Shown piece by piece: positions 10,941 to 19,031 of a stretch of DNA of 64,000 bases. The notes below the pieces were generated by a model. It saw nothing but the letters and a program-made list of their open reading frames with translations. It had not been told where the DNA came from and did no database searches. The stretch comes from Dyadobacter sp. CECT 9275 (GTDB lineage: Bacteria; Bacteroidota; Bacteroidia; Cytophagales; Spirosomataceae): the NCBI RefSeq assembly GCF_907164905.1, contig NZ_CAJRAF010000001.1, positions 1,523,001 to 1,587,000 of the forward strand, given 5' to 3'. The stretch's first letter is position 1. The number at the start of each line of letters is the position of its first letter. A program made the translations under genes and the position numbers.

Positions 10941-11957
10941 ATGAAGGATATCACATCTTATGCGGAAAAACTCCTAAGCCCTTCCGCAGCTTTAATTGAA
11001 GATATAAAAAAGATCAAGGGAGATATTCTGATCCTTGGCGCTGGTGGTAAAATAGGGCCGAGCATTGCCCGGCTTGCCAAGCAGGCAATAGACGAGGCAG
11101 GCATGGATACCAGGGTGATAGGTGTTTCCCGTTTCAGTGAGGAAGGACTTGCCCAACAGCTGAATGCGGAGGGGATCGAAACAATTGTTGCCAATATTCT
11201 GGACGACAGTCAGTTGCAGGATCTTCCCGAGGTAGAAAATGTTTTATACCTGGCAGGAACAAAATTCGGAACATCCAATAATGAACCGTATACCTGGGCA
11301 ATGAACACCTACCTGCCCGGGCGTGTGGCTGACAAATTCCGTAATTCACGTATTGTGGTATATTCAACCGGTAATGTTTATCCTTTCACAACAGTTGCCT
11401 CCGGTGGTGCAACGGAAGAACTCAGTGCTGACCCTGTGGGAGAGTACGGCCAGTCGTGTCTGGGAAGGGAACGTCTGTTTCAATATTTTTCTTCCCTGTA
11501 TCACACGCCCTTGCTGATCTACCGCCTTAACTATGCCATCGATTTTCATTATGGTGTTTTACTTGAAGTCGCAAAATCGGTTCTGAACGGGAAGCCGATT
11601 GACCTTCGCACGGGACATGTAAATGTGATCTGGCAGGGTGATGCAAATGAAATGGCAATTCGTTCGCTGCTGCATTGCGAATCCCCCTCTAAGATACTCA
11701 ATATCACAGGTCCGGAAACCGTTTCTCTTCGCTGGCTGGCTGGGGAATTCGGACGTATTTTTAAGGCTGAGCCACAATTTGTGCATGAAGAGCAGCCCAC
11801 GGCTTTGCTGAGCAACGCGGCGGAATCGTTCCGGTTGTTCGGTTACCCGCGTACTACCCTGAAACAGATGATTGAGATCACGGCCAACTGGCTCCTGGAA
11901 GGTGGCAAGACGATTAACAAGCCTACGCATTTCCAGGAAAGACAGGGGCAGTTCTAG
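10941..11957 (+). CDS. NAD-dependent epimerase/dehydratase-like protein (extended SDR)
   Basis: This 338-residue protein has a Rossmann nucleotide-binding loop (LGAGGKIG, 32-39) and the YSTGNVYP strand (141-148) of extended SDRs. At the active site Tyr169 is present, but the residue four places on is Cys173 rather than Lys (EYGQSC), so the classical Y-x3-K pair is absent. It may still bind NAD(P) with altered chemistry, or the catalytic residues may be placed differently. It is the first gene after the 26-bp palindrome and is followed 62 bases later by a dihydrodipicolinate-synthase-family gene, so the two probably form an operon for breakdown of a sugar or sugar-acid derivative. The substrate is not known. 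Confidence 0.75.
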   Translation: MKDITSYAEKLLSPSAALIEDIKKIKGDILILGAGGKIGPSIARLAKQAIDEAGMDTRVIGVSRFSEEGLAQQLNAEGIETIVANILDDSQLQDLPEVENVLYLAGTKFGTSNNEPYTWAMNTYLPGRVADKFRNSRIVVYSTGNVYPFTTVASGGATEELSADPVGEYGQSCLGRERLFQYFSSLYHTPLLIYRLNYAIDFHYGVLLEVAKSVLNGKPIDLRTGHVNVIWQGDANEMAIRSLLHCESPSKILNITGPETVSLRWLAGEFGRIFKAEPQFVHEEQPTALLSNAAESFRLFGYPRTTLKQMIEITANWLLEGGKTINKPTHFQERQGQF

Positions 11958-12019
11958 GGTAGGTAACGAACCGGGTAAAAAAGTTATGAATTAAAATATC
12001 GGGATAGATAATCGCAATC

Positions 12020-13096
12020 ATGAAAGAATTAAGTCAGGATAAAAAGAAGCTGTTGTTTGCAGGAACGGTAATTCCGGCCCATCCGCTGGCGCTGGACAGT
12101 AATCTGCAGCTGGACGAAGCCAAACAGCGCGGCCTAACAGCCTATTACATTGCCAGTGGTGCAGGTGGCGTGGCCATTGGCGTGCATACCACACAATTTG
12201 AAATAAGAGACCCGGAAGTAAATCTTTTCGAAAAGGTACTTGAAATTACTGCGGATGAGATCAATAACAGTACCAAGGCGGATACATTTCTGAGGATTGC
12301 AGGAATTTGCGGACAAACTGCTCAGGCGGTGAAGGAAGCTGAAATTGCCGTAAAACATGGTTATGATCTTGGCCTTGTAAGTATGGCGGCATTTAAAACA
12401 GAACCTGAATCGGAAATTATTGAGCATATTAAAACCGTTGCCGGTATCATTCCTGTTTTTGGATTTTATCTTCAGGCCGCCATCGGAGGGCGTGTTTATA
12501 CCTATGAATTCTGGCAGCAGTTTGCTGAGATCCCCAATGTATACGCCATTAAAATTGCTGCATTTAACCGATATCAGACTCTGGACGTGGTACGGGCGGT
12601 ATGCAATTCTTCAAGAAAGGATGAAATTGCGCTTTATACCGGGAACGATGATAACATTGTGGCGGATCTGATCACGCCATACCGTTTTAAAGTAGGAGGG
12701 GAGCTGATTGAAAAAAGGTTCGTTGGCGGATTATTGGGACATTGGGCAGTTTGGACGCAAAAGGCTGTCGGTTTGCTGGAAACGGTAAAAAAATCTATCG
12801 GCACGGACTATCAGACGATGGAAGGCTTACTAAGCACCAATATTGAGGTAACGGATATGAACGCTGCAATCTTTGATCCGGCACATGCGTTTCACGGATG
12901 CATCACGGGTGTGCATGAGGTGTTGAGAAGGCAGGGGCTGCTGGACGGAATATGGACACTGAACCCGAAAGAAAACCTGTCGCCGGGCCAGTATGAAGAA
13001 ATTACCCGTGTGATTGACGCCTATCCGCATCTGGTTGATGATGCATTTGTAAAAGATTTCCTGGAAAGCAGGTCTGCCGTTTCAGCACATTCCTGA
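12020..13096 (+). CDS. Dihydrodipicolinate synthase family (class I aldolase/lyase) protein
   Basis: This 358-residue protein belongs to the DapA/NanA aldolase superfamily. It has the glycine-rich GAGGVAIGVHTTQF segment near 47-60, a Tyr near 150 (GFYLQAAIGG) and the likely Schiff-base lysine K178 in NVYAIKIAAF. It is longer than ordinary DapA (about 290 residues), with an extra C-terminal segment, and lacks the usual YNxPxRTG motif around the catalytic Tyr, so lysine biosynthesis is unlikely. A retro-aldol or dehydratase step on a keto-sugar acid is more plausible. It follows the SDR gene by 62 bases and ends at a strong terminator hairpin (13109-13173). Sialate lyase activity cannot be assigned; the sialidase-like locus is about 30 kb away. 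Confidence 0.8.
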   Translation: MKELSQDKKKLLFAGTVIPAHPLALDSNLQLDEAKQRGLTAYYIASGAGGVAIGVHTTQFEIRDPEVNLFEKVLEITADEINNSTKADTFLRIAGICGQTAQAVKEAEIAVKHGYDLGLVSMAAFKTEPESEIIEHIKTVAGIIPVFGFYLQAAIGGRVYTYEFWQQFAEIPNVYAIKIAAFNRYQTLDVVRAVCNSSRKDEIALYTGNDDNIVADLITPYRFKVGGELIEKRFVGGLLGHWAVWTQKAVGLLETVKKSIGTDYQTMEGLLSTNIEVTDMNAAIFDPAHAFHGCITGVHEVLRRQGLLDGIWTLNPKENLSPGQYEEITRVIDAYPHLVDDAFVKDFLESRSAVSAHS

Positions 13097-13108
13097 TGGT
13101 ATGACGTT

Positions 13109-13173
13109 CAGAGCGGCGGGGTATCTGTCCGCCGCCCTGAGCCAGGCAGCTATCGTATTGCTGGCTGTTTTTT
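13109..13173. terminator. Terminator region between convergent genes
   Basis: Two stem-loops lie between the DHDPS-family gene (plus) and the DUF4345 gene (minus). The first pairs GCGGCGG (13113-13119) with CCGCCGC (13129-13135), extended by CAG/CTG at its base. The second pairs AGCCAG (13140-13145) with CTGGCT (13161-13166) and is followed by six T (13168-13173), an intrinsic terminator for plus-strand transcripts. The second stem overlaps the 3' end of the minus-strand gene. Confidence 0.75.
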
Positions 13174-13551
13174 GTTCCACAGCAAAAGTGCCAGCGATAC
13201 CAGACAAAGAACGGATTCTGTTTTGATCCACATATTTCCAAAATCCCCCAGCGGCCCATCCATGATGATTGTAAGCAGGCGGGACAATGCATAAAAGCCC
13301 CATAATAGGGTAAGAAATGCCAGCGCATGTTGGATATAGTTTCTTACGCTGTATACAAGACTTATTACGATGGTAAAACCCACTCCGCCATAAACGCCTC
13401 TGATAGAAGAGAGTGCGTCGTTATTGGGCAGCTGGACCCTGACAAGGTCCATCACCGATTGTGGATCCTGAAATGCCATGATACTTACGGACGCTATGCT
13501 AAGCGCCGAGAGAATAATGAAAGTTTGCGATAATAGTTTTTGAATTTTCAT
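13150..13551 (-). CDS. DUF4345-family small integral membrane protein
   Basis: This 133-residue protein has about four hydrophobic segments and the short conserved piece SIRGVYGGVG (near 48-57) that I associate with the DUF4345 family; its function is unknown. The first hydrophobic stretch (FIILSALSIASVSIMAF) starts at about residue 10. It converges with the DHDPS-family gene and is not part of an obvious operon. No promoter could be fixed in the 305 bases upstream. The assignment to a conserved membrane family is fairly secure, but no role can be offered. Confidence 0.7.
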   Translation of the reverse strand: MKIQKLLSQTFIILSALSIASVSIMAFQDPQSVMDLVRVQLPNNDALSSIRGVYGGVGFTIVISLVYSVRNYIQHALAFLTLLWGFYALSRLLTIIMDGPLGDFGNMWIKTESVLCLVSLALLLWNKKQPAIR

Positions 13552-13856
13552 AAAGTTGTAATTACTTGGGATGTTTGCGCAGCCTGCATTAAAGCAGATG
13601 CGGAAGCAAAATTGGTGCTATCGTGGCCTATTAAAAACGGAGAAGCCATTGTACTATCTGTTTTCCTTCCTGAATCTCACATTTTATCGGTTCATCTGTT
13701 AAATGGTTCAGCAGATGGTTCTTACACGGATTAAATGGCGACAATCGGATTGAAAGGGATATTCCGACAATTGAATAACTATTTCTGATGTTTGAGGCAG
13801 CGTTTGCTTCCCATCAACCGCGTTCTGTTTAATTTTACTGCCCAGGAAAATTAAAC
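13552..13856. other. Intergenic region upstream of the two-kinase operon
   Basis: These 305 bases between the DUF4345 gene and the first LytS-type kinase hold no ORF with coding character; the one open stretch (13540-13734) has no family features. The notable element is the palindrome at 13827-13856 that touches the kinase start codon. Confidence 0.5.
13827..13856. promoter_or_regulatory. 30-bp inverted repeat abutting the start codon of the first kinase gene
   Basis: Arms GTTTAATTTT (13827-13836) and AAAATTAAAC (13847-13856) are perfect 10-base complements, and the spacer contains a further CTG...CAG symmetry, so nearly the whole 30 bases are palindromic. The right arm ends at the base before the ATG at 13857. 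As DNA it could be an operator; as RNA it would place the start codon beside a stem and could limit translation. Confidence 0.6.
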
Positions 13857-14942
13857 ATGAGCTTTCATCTGACATCTCTGGAAAAGTACTTTAGTTCTGT
13901 CCGGCAAAACCGGCTTTATTTCTATATACTTTTTTTATTGCTTCCCTGGTTTGTCCCGCTGATCGGGTACATGATGTGGGGGAAACTGTATTTTGCCAAT
14001 GCAGGCGTATTTCTTGGAGGGACAATAATTAACCTGATATTGTGCCTGTTAGCCAATCAGGTGAATCAGGTAACGGCAATTTACGTCTCCGGAATGTATC
14101 CGGAAGCACACCAGACACTGTATCGGGTAGTTGCCTGGTTTGTGGTTTATTCAGCTGTCAATGTCATTATCCTGTACCTGGTACTCGCTGCGTATGATTA
14201 TATCGGGCTTTTTGGGTATTCGCTGGATGGAGGACGTTTGTTGTATTCCGTTTTTTGTATTCTTGGCGCATCGCTCATCGGGGCCGGGTTGTCGGAGCTG
14301 GCTTATACCTTTATGCAGTGGAAAACCAATCAGTTGGAGCTGAGACAGATGGAGCAGCAGCAACTGCGGACTGAACTTGAAATTCTGAAGCAGCAGGTAA
14401 ATCCGCATTTTTTGTTCAATTGCCTTAATTCTCTATCCATTTTGATATCCGATGCTCCGGCAACGGCCGAAAAATTCGTGGATGAAATGTCAAAGGTATA
14501 CCGTTATCTGCTGACTGTCAACGGACCTGACCGCGAGGAAAGTCTTGTTGTGCTGGATGCCGAGATCCGTTTCATCAGATCCTATATATACCTGCTGGAA
14601 ACGCGATTTGAAGACGGAATACACATTACTGTTGAAGTGGCAGATCTTTACCTGAACGGGCAAATAGCGCCGCTCAGTTTGCAAACCCTGATCGACAATG
14701 CCATTCGTCATAACATTGTATCAGCCGGTCAGCCGCTTTACATCAGCATAAAAACCACGGCCACCGGACAGTTGGAAATTAAAAACAACTTGCAGAAACG
14801 CATGGTTAAAATGTCCCTGAACAACGCCGGGTTGGTTTCTCTGATATCCCGCTATAAATTTTTATTTAACCAGGCCGGGACCATCCAGGTGAAGGAAGAT
14901 ACCTCCTCGTTTTCGGTCACCCTGCCACTGATTTACACATGA
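13857..14942 (+). CDS. LytS/YehU-type sensor histidine kinase (first of a tandem pair)
   Basis: This 361-residue kinase has four predicted membrane spans in the first 150 residues, a short coiled segment, and the His_kinase box QQVNPHFLFN with phospho-acceptor H184. The ATP-binding half includes LIDNAIRHN (N-box) and, in place of a DxGxG loop, the NNL...AGLVSLISRY arrangement usual for this Bacteroidota subfamily. No periplasmic sensor domain is visible, so the signal is probably sensed in or near the membrane. It overlaps the second kinase gene by four bases (ATGA). A 30-bp palindrome ends exactly at its ATG. Confidence 0.9.
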   Translation: MSFHLTSLEKYFSSVRQNRLYFYILFLLLPWFVPLIGYMMWGKLYFANAGVFLGGTIINLILCLLANQVNQVTAIYVSGMYPEAHQTLYRVVAWFVVYSAVNVIILYLVLAAYDYIGLFGYSLDGGRLLYSVFCILGASLIGAGLSELAYTFMQWKTNQLELRQMEQQQLRTELEILKQQVNPHFLFNCLNSLSILISDAPATAEKFVDEMSKVYRYLLTVNGPDREESLVVLDAEIRFIRSYIYLLETRFEDGIHITVEVADLYLNGQIAPLSLQTLIDNAIRHNIVSAGQPLYISIKTTATGQLEIKNNLQKRMVKMSLNNAGLVSLISRYKFLFNQAGTIQVKEDTSSFSVTLPLIYT

Positions 14943-16018
14943 GACCTGCTTCCGGATTCAAGCGTATTGGAAAGTTCATTTGGCTGAGCCTGTTTGGCAG
15001 ATGGATCTTCCTGCTGCTGATACCTTGGTTTGTGCCTACTATCAGCTATCTGCTCATAGGGGAGCCATATCTGGAGAGTTTCTCCAATTTTATTTGGGGT
15101 ACGCTGATGGTTTTGCTGATGACAACCCTGGCGTTTATTCCTCATGACTGGGCAGTGCAGTACATTGCGGATCTGTACCCCTCCATTCACTTGTCTGCCA
15201 AACGGGCGGGGTTTACCGTTCTGGCTTTTTGTTTACTGACCGGCGTGTACATTAGCGTGTATGTTATGTTCATTATTCGTTTCAGGCCGCTGAATGCAGA
15301 ACTAAGTACCGACGGTGTAATAAAAGTATATCTTTTTGAATTCTTTGCAATACTCCTGCTTACCTGTCTGTATGAGGTGAACTACTCCCTGAAAAAATGG
15401 AAAGAAATAAAAATGAATAAGGAGGCAATCAAAAAAGCAGGCCTGCAGGGGCAACTCCAAAGTCTGAAAAGCCAGGTAAATCCGCATTTTTTGTTCAACA
15501 GCCTTAATACCCTCTCTGCATTGATTACTGATGAACCGCAACGGGCCGAACGCTTTGTGGATGAAATGGCAAAGGTGTACCGCTATCTTCTTCAGACTAA
15601 CGAGCATGAATTGACTGATTTGGCAACAGAAATAAATTTCATACGGTCTTACTATCACTTGCTGAGAACTCGGTATGACACCGGCCTTGTCCTGCACATA
15701 AACGTGGACGATGTGGCGCTGGAAAGTTTCATTCCGCCTCTCACCTTACAGCTTTTGGTGGAAAATGCCGTGAAACACAACACGATACTGGAGAAAAATC
15801 CATTGACTATTGAAATAACATCCTTAGAGAGCAACCTGCTGGAGGTAAAGAATAATGTAATCGTCAAATCCACTCATGTACGGTCCACTCAACTGGGGCT
15901 GGCCAATATAAACGCTAAGTATCAGATACTTTCCGCCAGACAGCCCGTGATAAGCGCCGGCCCGGATTATTTCGTAGTACTATTGCCTTTGTTAACTGAA
16001 AAACCTGTGAATCAATGA
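14939..16018 (+). CDS. LytS/YehU-type sensor histidine kinase (second of a tandem pair)
   Basis: This 359-residue protein is a paralogue of the kinase just upstream: four membrane spans in the first 155 residues, SQVNPHFLFNSLN with H183 as phospho-acceptor, LVENAVKHN as N-box and LGLANINAKY near the C-terminus. Its ATG overlaps the stop of the first kinase gene and its own stop overlaps the regulator start, both by four bases. Tandem kinases sharing one regulator may form heterodimers or sense two signals; sequence does not say which. Both retain the acceptor histidine, so neither is an obvious pseudo-kinase. Confidence 0.9.
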   Translation: MRPASGFKRIGKFIWLSLFGRWIFLLLIPWFVPTISYLLIGEPYLESFSNFIWGTLMVLLMTTLAFIPHDWAVQYIADLYPSIHLSAKRAGFTVLAFCLLTGVYISVYVMFIIRFRPLNAELSTDGVIKVYLFEFFAILLLTCLYEVNYSLKKWKEIKMNKEAIKKAGLQGQLQSLKSQVNPHFLFNSLNTLSALITDEPQRAERFVDEMAKVYRYLLQTNEHELTDLATEINFIRSYYHLLRTRYDTGLVLHINVDDVALESFIPPLTLQLLVENAVKHNTILEKNPLTIEITSLESNLLEVKNNVIVKSTHVRSTQLGLANINAKYQILSARQPVISAGPDYFVVLLPLLTEKPVNQ

Positions 16019-16812
16019 ACATACTGATTGTGGAAGATGAAAAGCTGGCGGTCCGGAAACTCACCAGGTTGCTGGAGGAGGTGGCTCCTCATGTGGTAAT
16101 CAAAGGAGTTACGCCAAGCATCGAAGCTACGGTTACATGGATCGACGAAAACCGTGGCAAGAATGAAAAAGAGCCGGATCTTATCTTTCTGGATATCGAA
16201 CTGGCTGACGGACAGAGTTTTGAAATTTTCAACCGGACTGAAATACGTAGTATGGTGATATTTACCACCTCCTATGATGAGTATGCCCTTCAGGCTTTTA
16301 AAGTGAACAGTATCGATTACCTGCTGAAACCGGTTCAGAAAGAGGATTTGCAGCGCGGTCTTAAGAAATATGAGGATCTGGTCGGCTACAAACAGCGTGG
16401 GAATGTAACCGTAGTACCGGAAGGTCTGGAGAACATACTTAAAAATCTGCGATTACAGCAGCCCGCAAAGGAGTACCGGAAAAGGTTTCTGGTGAAACAG
16501 GGAGCACGCATGATTTCGGTGGAAGTAGGGGATATTGCATTTTTCTATACTGAAGAGAGCATCAGTTTTTTCAAAAACTATCAGGGACAAAAGTTTGTGT
16601 TGGATTACAGGATGGATGAACTGGAAGGTTTTCTGGACCCGGAGCATTTTTTTCGGGTTAACCGGGGTATGATCGTCACGCACCAGGCAGTGACGCAAAT
16701 CCAGCCTTACTATAACCATCGCCTTGCACTGGCACTGCAGCCTGCCTTTGAAAAAGAGGTGATTGTGAGCCGGGAAAAAACCGGTGATTTTAAAAAATGG
16801 ATGGGGAAATAA
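16015..16812 (+). CDS. LytTR-family response regulator
   Basis: This 265-residue regulator has an N-terminal receiver domain with acidic residues at 8-9 (VEDE), phospho-acceptor D60 in LIFLDIEL, a T in FTTSYDEYALQAFK and the KP pair in YLLKPVQ. A linker leads to a C-terminal LytTR DNA-binding domain (about 155-262; residues such as FFRVNRGMIV and the terminal GDFKKWMGK). It is coupled to the two kinase genes by an ATGA overlap. LytTR proteins usually bind direct repeats; none was found upstream of the operon, so its targets are unknown. Confidence 0.92.
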   Translation: MNILIVEDEKLAVRKLTRLLEEVAPHVVIKGVTPSIEATVTWIDENRGKNEKEPDLIFLDIELADGQSFEIFNRTEIRSMVIFTTSYDEYALQAFKVNSIDYLLKPVQKEDLQRGLKKYEDLVGYKQRGNVTVVPEGLENILKNLRLQQPAKEYRKRFLVKQGARMISVEVGDIAFFYTEESISFFKNYQGQKFVLDYRMDELEGFLDPEHFFRVNRGMIVTHQAVTQIQPYYNHRLALALQPAFEKEVIVSREKTGDFKKWMGK

Positions 16813-16857
16813 CCCTACGCCTGGCAGGGTGAGGTGAAAAAATAATACTTTATTAGT

Positions 16858-16896
16858 CTATAAAATTTGTAGGATAGATAGTTTTACATACTTTTG
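16858..16896 (+). promoter_or_regulatory. Promoter with 15-bp palindrome upstream of the TauE/SafE gene
   Basis: A -7 box TACTTTTG (16889-16896, consensus TAnnTTTG) lies 19 bases after a TTG at 16867-16869, the usual Bacteroidota spacing. Overlapping the -33 element is the palindrome CTATAAAATTTGTAG (16858-16872), symmetric except for one pair. A similar palindrome, CTATCAAATTAATAG, with the same GTCTAT flank, lies at the leader promoter of the sulfatase locus (23622-23636), suggesting one regulator. Confidence 0.6.
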
Positions 16897-16930
16897 TGCT
16901 TAAGTATACCAGTCTAAATTTAATATTGTA

Positions 16931-17815
16931 ATGCAGGAAAAAGTAAGTGCCTTCAAACTATCCAGTCAGAAATACTGGTATGTGTTAGTCCCGGGTTTGG
17001 TTTTGGTAGTTCTCATATTCTCGCGTTATTACCAGGAAATTCTTCATTTCTTTAACAACAGTGATTTAGGGCTTGAGAGTGATTTTATTTTCTATCTTTT
17101 GGTTGGTTTGGGTGCGCAGTTGGTGGATGGTGCCCTGGGTATGGCTTATGGTGTAACCTCCAATTCGTTCCTTTTGTCGCTGGGAGTACCTCCTGCGGTA
17201 AGTAGTGCAAGTGTACATATTGCTGAGATGTTTACCACGGGAGCATCCGCCGTTTCTCATTTCCGATTTAAAAACATCAACAAGAAGTTATTCAAGAACC
17301 TTATTCTTCCGGGAGTTGCAGGTGCTGTTGCAGGGGCATATCTGCTTTCGGACCATATTAATGGAGACCTCATCAAACCTTTTGTTGCTGCCTATATGGC
17401 GGTGCTGGGATTGATCATCATCCGGAAGGCTTTGAAGAAAAATCTTGCCAAAACCAAAACCAGGCGTGTGGGTATTCTGGCTGCGTTTGGTGGTTTTATG
17501 GATTCTGTTGGTGGCGGTGGCTGGGGGCCCATTGTAACGTCTACGCTGATAGGGCAGGGGAGGGATCCGCGTTATACCATCGGGACAGTCAACGCAGCGG
17601 AATTTGCTATCGCTTTTTCCAGCGGGATTACGTTTATTATTTTTACTGAGATAAATAACTGGCAGGTGGTATTGGGCCTCATCATCGGAGGTGTTATTGC
17701 GGCACCTTTCGGTGCATTGCTGGTCAACAAAATCAAACGCCGCCCAATGATGCTGGTTGTTGGTGCGCTGGTAATTCTTCTCAGTATCCGGACCATCTTT
17801 CTTTCGGTCTTTTAA
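16931..17815 (+). CDS. TauE/SafE-family membrane transporter
   Basis: This 294-residue polytopic membrane protein (about eight spans) belongs to the sulfite-exporter TauE/SafE family. The N-terminal half contains GAQLVDGALGMAYGVTSNS and the second half a repeat of the pattern (GGFMDSVGGGGWGPIVTS). Family members move sulfite, sulfonates, sulfoacetate or similar anions across the inner membrane, in or out. The gene stands alone. Its promoter carries the same kind of palindrome as the sulfatase locus, which supports a sulfur-related role such as moving sulfate or sulfite released from esters. Direction and substrate are not determinable here. Confidence 0.85.
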   Translation: MQEKVSAFKLSSQKYWYVLVPGLVLVVLIFSRYYQEILHFFNNSDLGLESDFIFYLLVGLGAQLVDGALGMAYGVTSNSFLLSLGVPPAVSSASVHIAEMFTTGASAVSHFRFKNINKKLFKNLILPGVAGAVAGAYLLSDHINGDLIKPFVAAYMAVLGLIIIRKALKKNLAKTKTRRVGILAAFGGFMDSVGGGGWGPIVTSTLIGQGRDPRYTIGTVNAAEFAIAFSSGITFIIFTEINNWQVVLGLIIGGVIAAPFGALLVNKIKRRPMMLVVGALVILLSIRTIFLSVF

Positions 17816-18182
17816 TTCTTGCTTCTCCTTTTTTTATCATTATCACGATCTCTGAAACCCTGCCAGGTTAATTTAACGAGGTTTGGATAGTGATTTTCTA
17901 TTTCCTGTGCGCTCTCTTTCGGTGCAACATTTCGCTTTTGCCATGGCCAGGTTGTGATGGGCTGAGGTATCACTATTTATTTTACGTTTATATACCCTCC
18001 GTTTTATCAGTACCAGGTCGTTATTCTTAATAATTTACAGACCTGTTATTTGGCGGATCAAAAAAATATGTAACTTGTTTTTGGTTAGTCAGTACATCAG
18101 TAATTCCCAAATAGCTGTGCTGCAATCTGAAACGCGCTGGCCGACCGGTTATCACAACTCTCCCTTTTTCAGGTACTTTAAG
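17816..18182. other. Intergenic region, no recognised element
   Basis: These 367 bases lie between the TauE/SafE gene and the methyltransferase gene. I find no ORF with coding character, RNA gene or strong inverted repeat. A T-rich run near 17820-17840 follows the transporter stop but lacks a convincing stem. The promoter of the downstream gene must lie here but was not identified. Confidence 0.45.
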
Positions 18183-19031
18183 ATGAACAATGTTTATCAC
18201 GCTCAGATTGTTGAGTACTACAATCAATGCCAGAGAGATTATGAACTCATTTGGCATTTGAACACCCACCATTGCATGCATTATGGCTATTGGGAAAAAG
18301 ATACCAGGAGATTAAGGGATGCATTGATAAATATGAATGAAAAAGTGGCGGAATATGGAAAGCCGCAGCCGGGCCAGACTGTGGCAGATCTGGGGTGTGG
18401 TGTGGGTGGACCGGCCATATACCTTGCCCGTAAGTACCGCTGCCATGTGACGGGACTCTCCTTGTCTGAATCCCAAATAAGCCAGGCAAGTGAGCTTGCT
18501 CATACACAGGGGGCCGACTTTGCGACTTTTAAAGTTGGAGATTATTGTAATACCGGTTTTGAAAACGCGTCTTTTAATTTGGCCTATGCCATTGAAAGTG
18601 CATGTTATGCAACAGATAAGAGCATTTTTCTGGATGAAGCTTTCAGGATCCTGAAACCGGAAGGGAAACTCATTGTTATTGATTTCTTCTGGGCAGGCAG
18701 TGCAAGAAATCAAAAGGACCGTGAGATCATGAAGAAATGGACCGACAGCTGGGCCATTGCCGATTACGCCTATGAAAATGATTTTGAAGATAGTCTTCGT
18801 AAGTCGGGTTTTTCAAAAATTCAGAAGCATAATTGTAATTTGCAGGTCTGGCCCAGTATCAAACGACTTTACTATTGCTACTATCCCGGAGTGGTGTGTG
18901 ATTTTGTGTTGAGAACTGTGGGTTTAAGAGGTAAGGTCCTGACGCAGAATATGCAGTCGGCCTATTACCAATACGCTGCTTTCCAGCGCGGGCTGTGGAA
19001 TTACAACATTTACGTTGCCGAAAAATCCTGA
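18183..19031 (+). CDS. SAM-dependent methyltransferase, sterol/tocopherol-methyltransferase-like
   Basis: The start is the ATG at 18183 (MNNVYHAQIVEYYNQ, 282 residues); an open stretch with a TTG 36 codons upstream shows no coding character. The SAM-binding motif VADLGCGVGG is at 67-76, followed by acidic motif II (CHVTGLSLSESQI) and a post-motif ILKPEGKLIVIDFFW. The overall pattern, including an HYGYW segment before motif I, resembles class I methyltransferases acting on isoprenoids such as sterol C-methyltransferases, tocopherol or squalene methyltransferases. The substrate is unknown. It converges with the hybrid kinase gene, the two 3' ends overlapping by 22 bases, and lies near an FAD oxidoreductase of the phytoene-desaturase type, which might also handle isoprenoids. 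Confidence 0.8.
   Translation: MNNVYHAQIVEYYNQCQRDYELIWHLNTHHCMHYGYWEKDTRRLRDALINMNEKVAEYGKPQPGQTVADLGCGVGGPAIYLARKYRCHVTGLSLSESQISQASELAHTQGADFATFKVGDYCNTGFENASFNLAYAIESACYATDKSIFLDEAFRILKPEGKLIVIDFFWAGSARNQKDREIMKKWTDSWAIADYAYENDFEDSLRKSGFSKIQKHNCNLQVWPSIKRLYYCYYPGVVCDFVLRTVGLRGKVLTQNMQSAYYQYAAFQRGLWNYNIYVAEKS

Noticed and set aside
12020..13096. Assignment of the DHDPS-family gene as sialate lyase for the sialidase locus
   Set aside because: It is about 30 kb away in a separate operon with its own palindrome, is longer than NanA and lacks the usual YNxP-type motif.
13540..13734. 64-residue plus-strand open frame between the DUF4345 and kinase genes
   Set aside because: It overlaps the start of the minus-strand DUF4345 gene, has no family features and is not followed by a gene in coupling distance.
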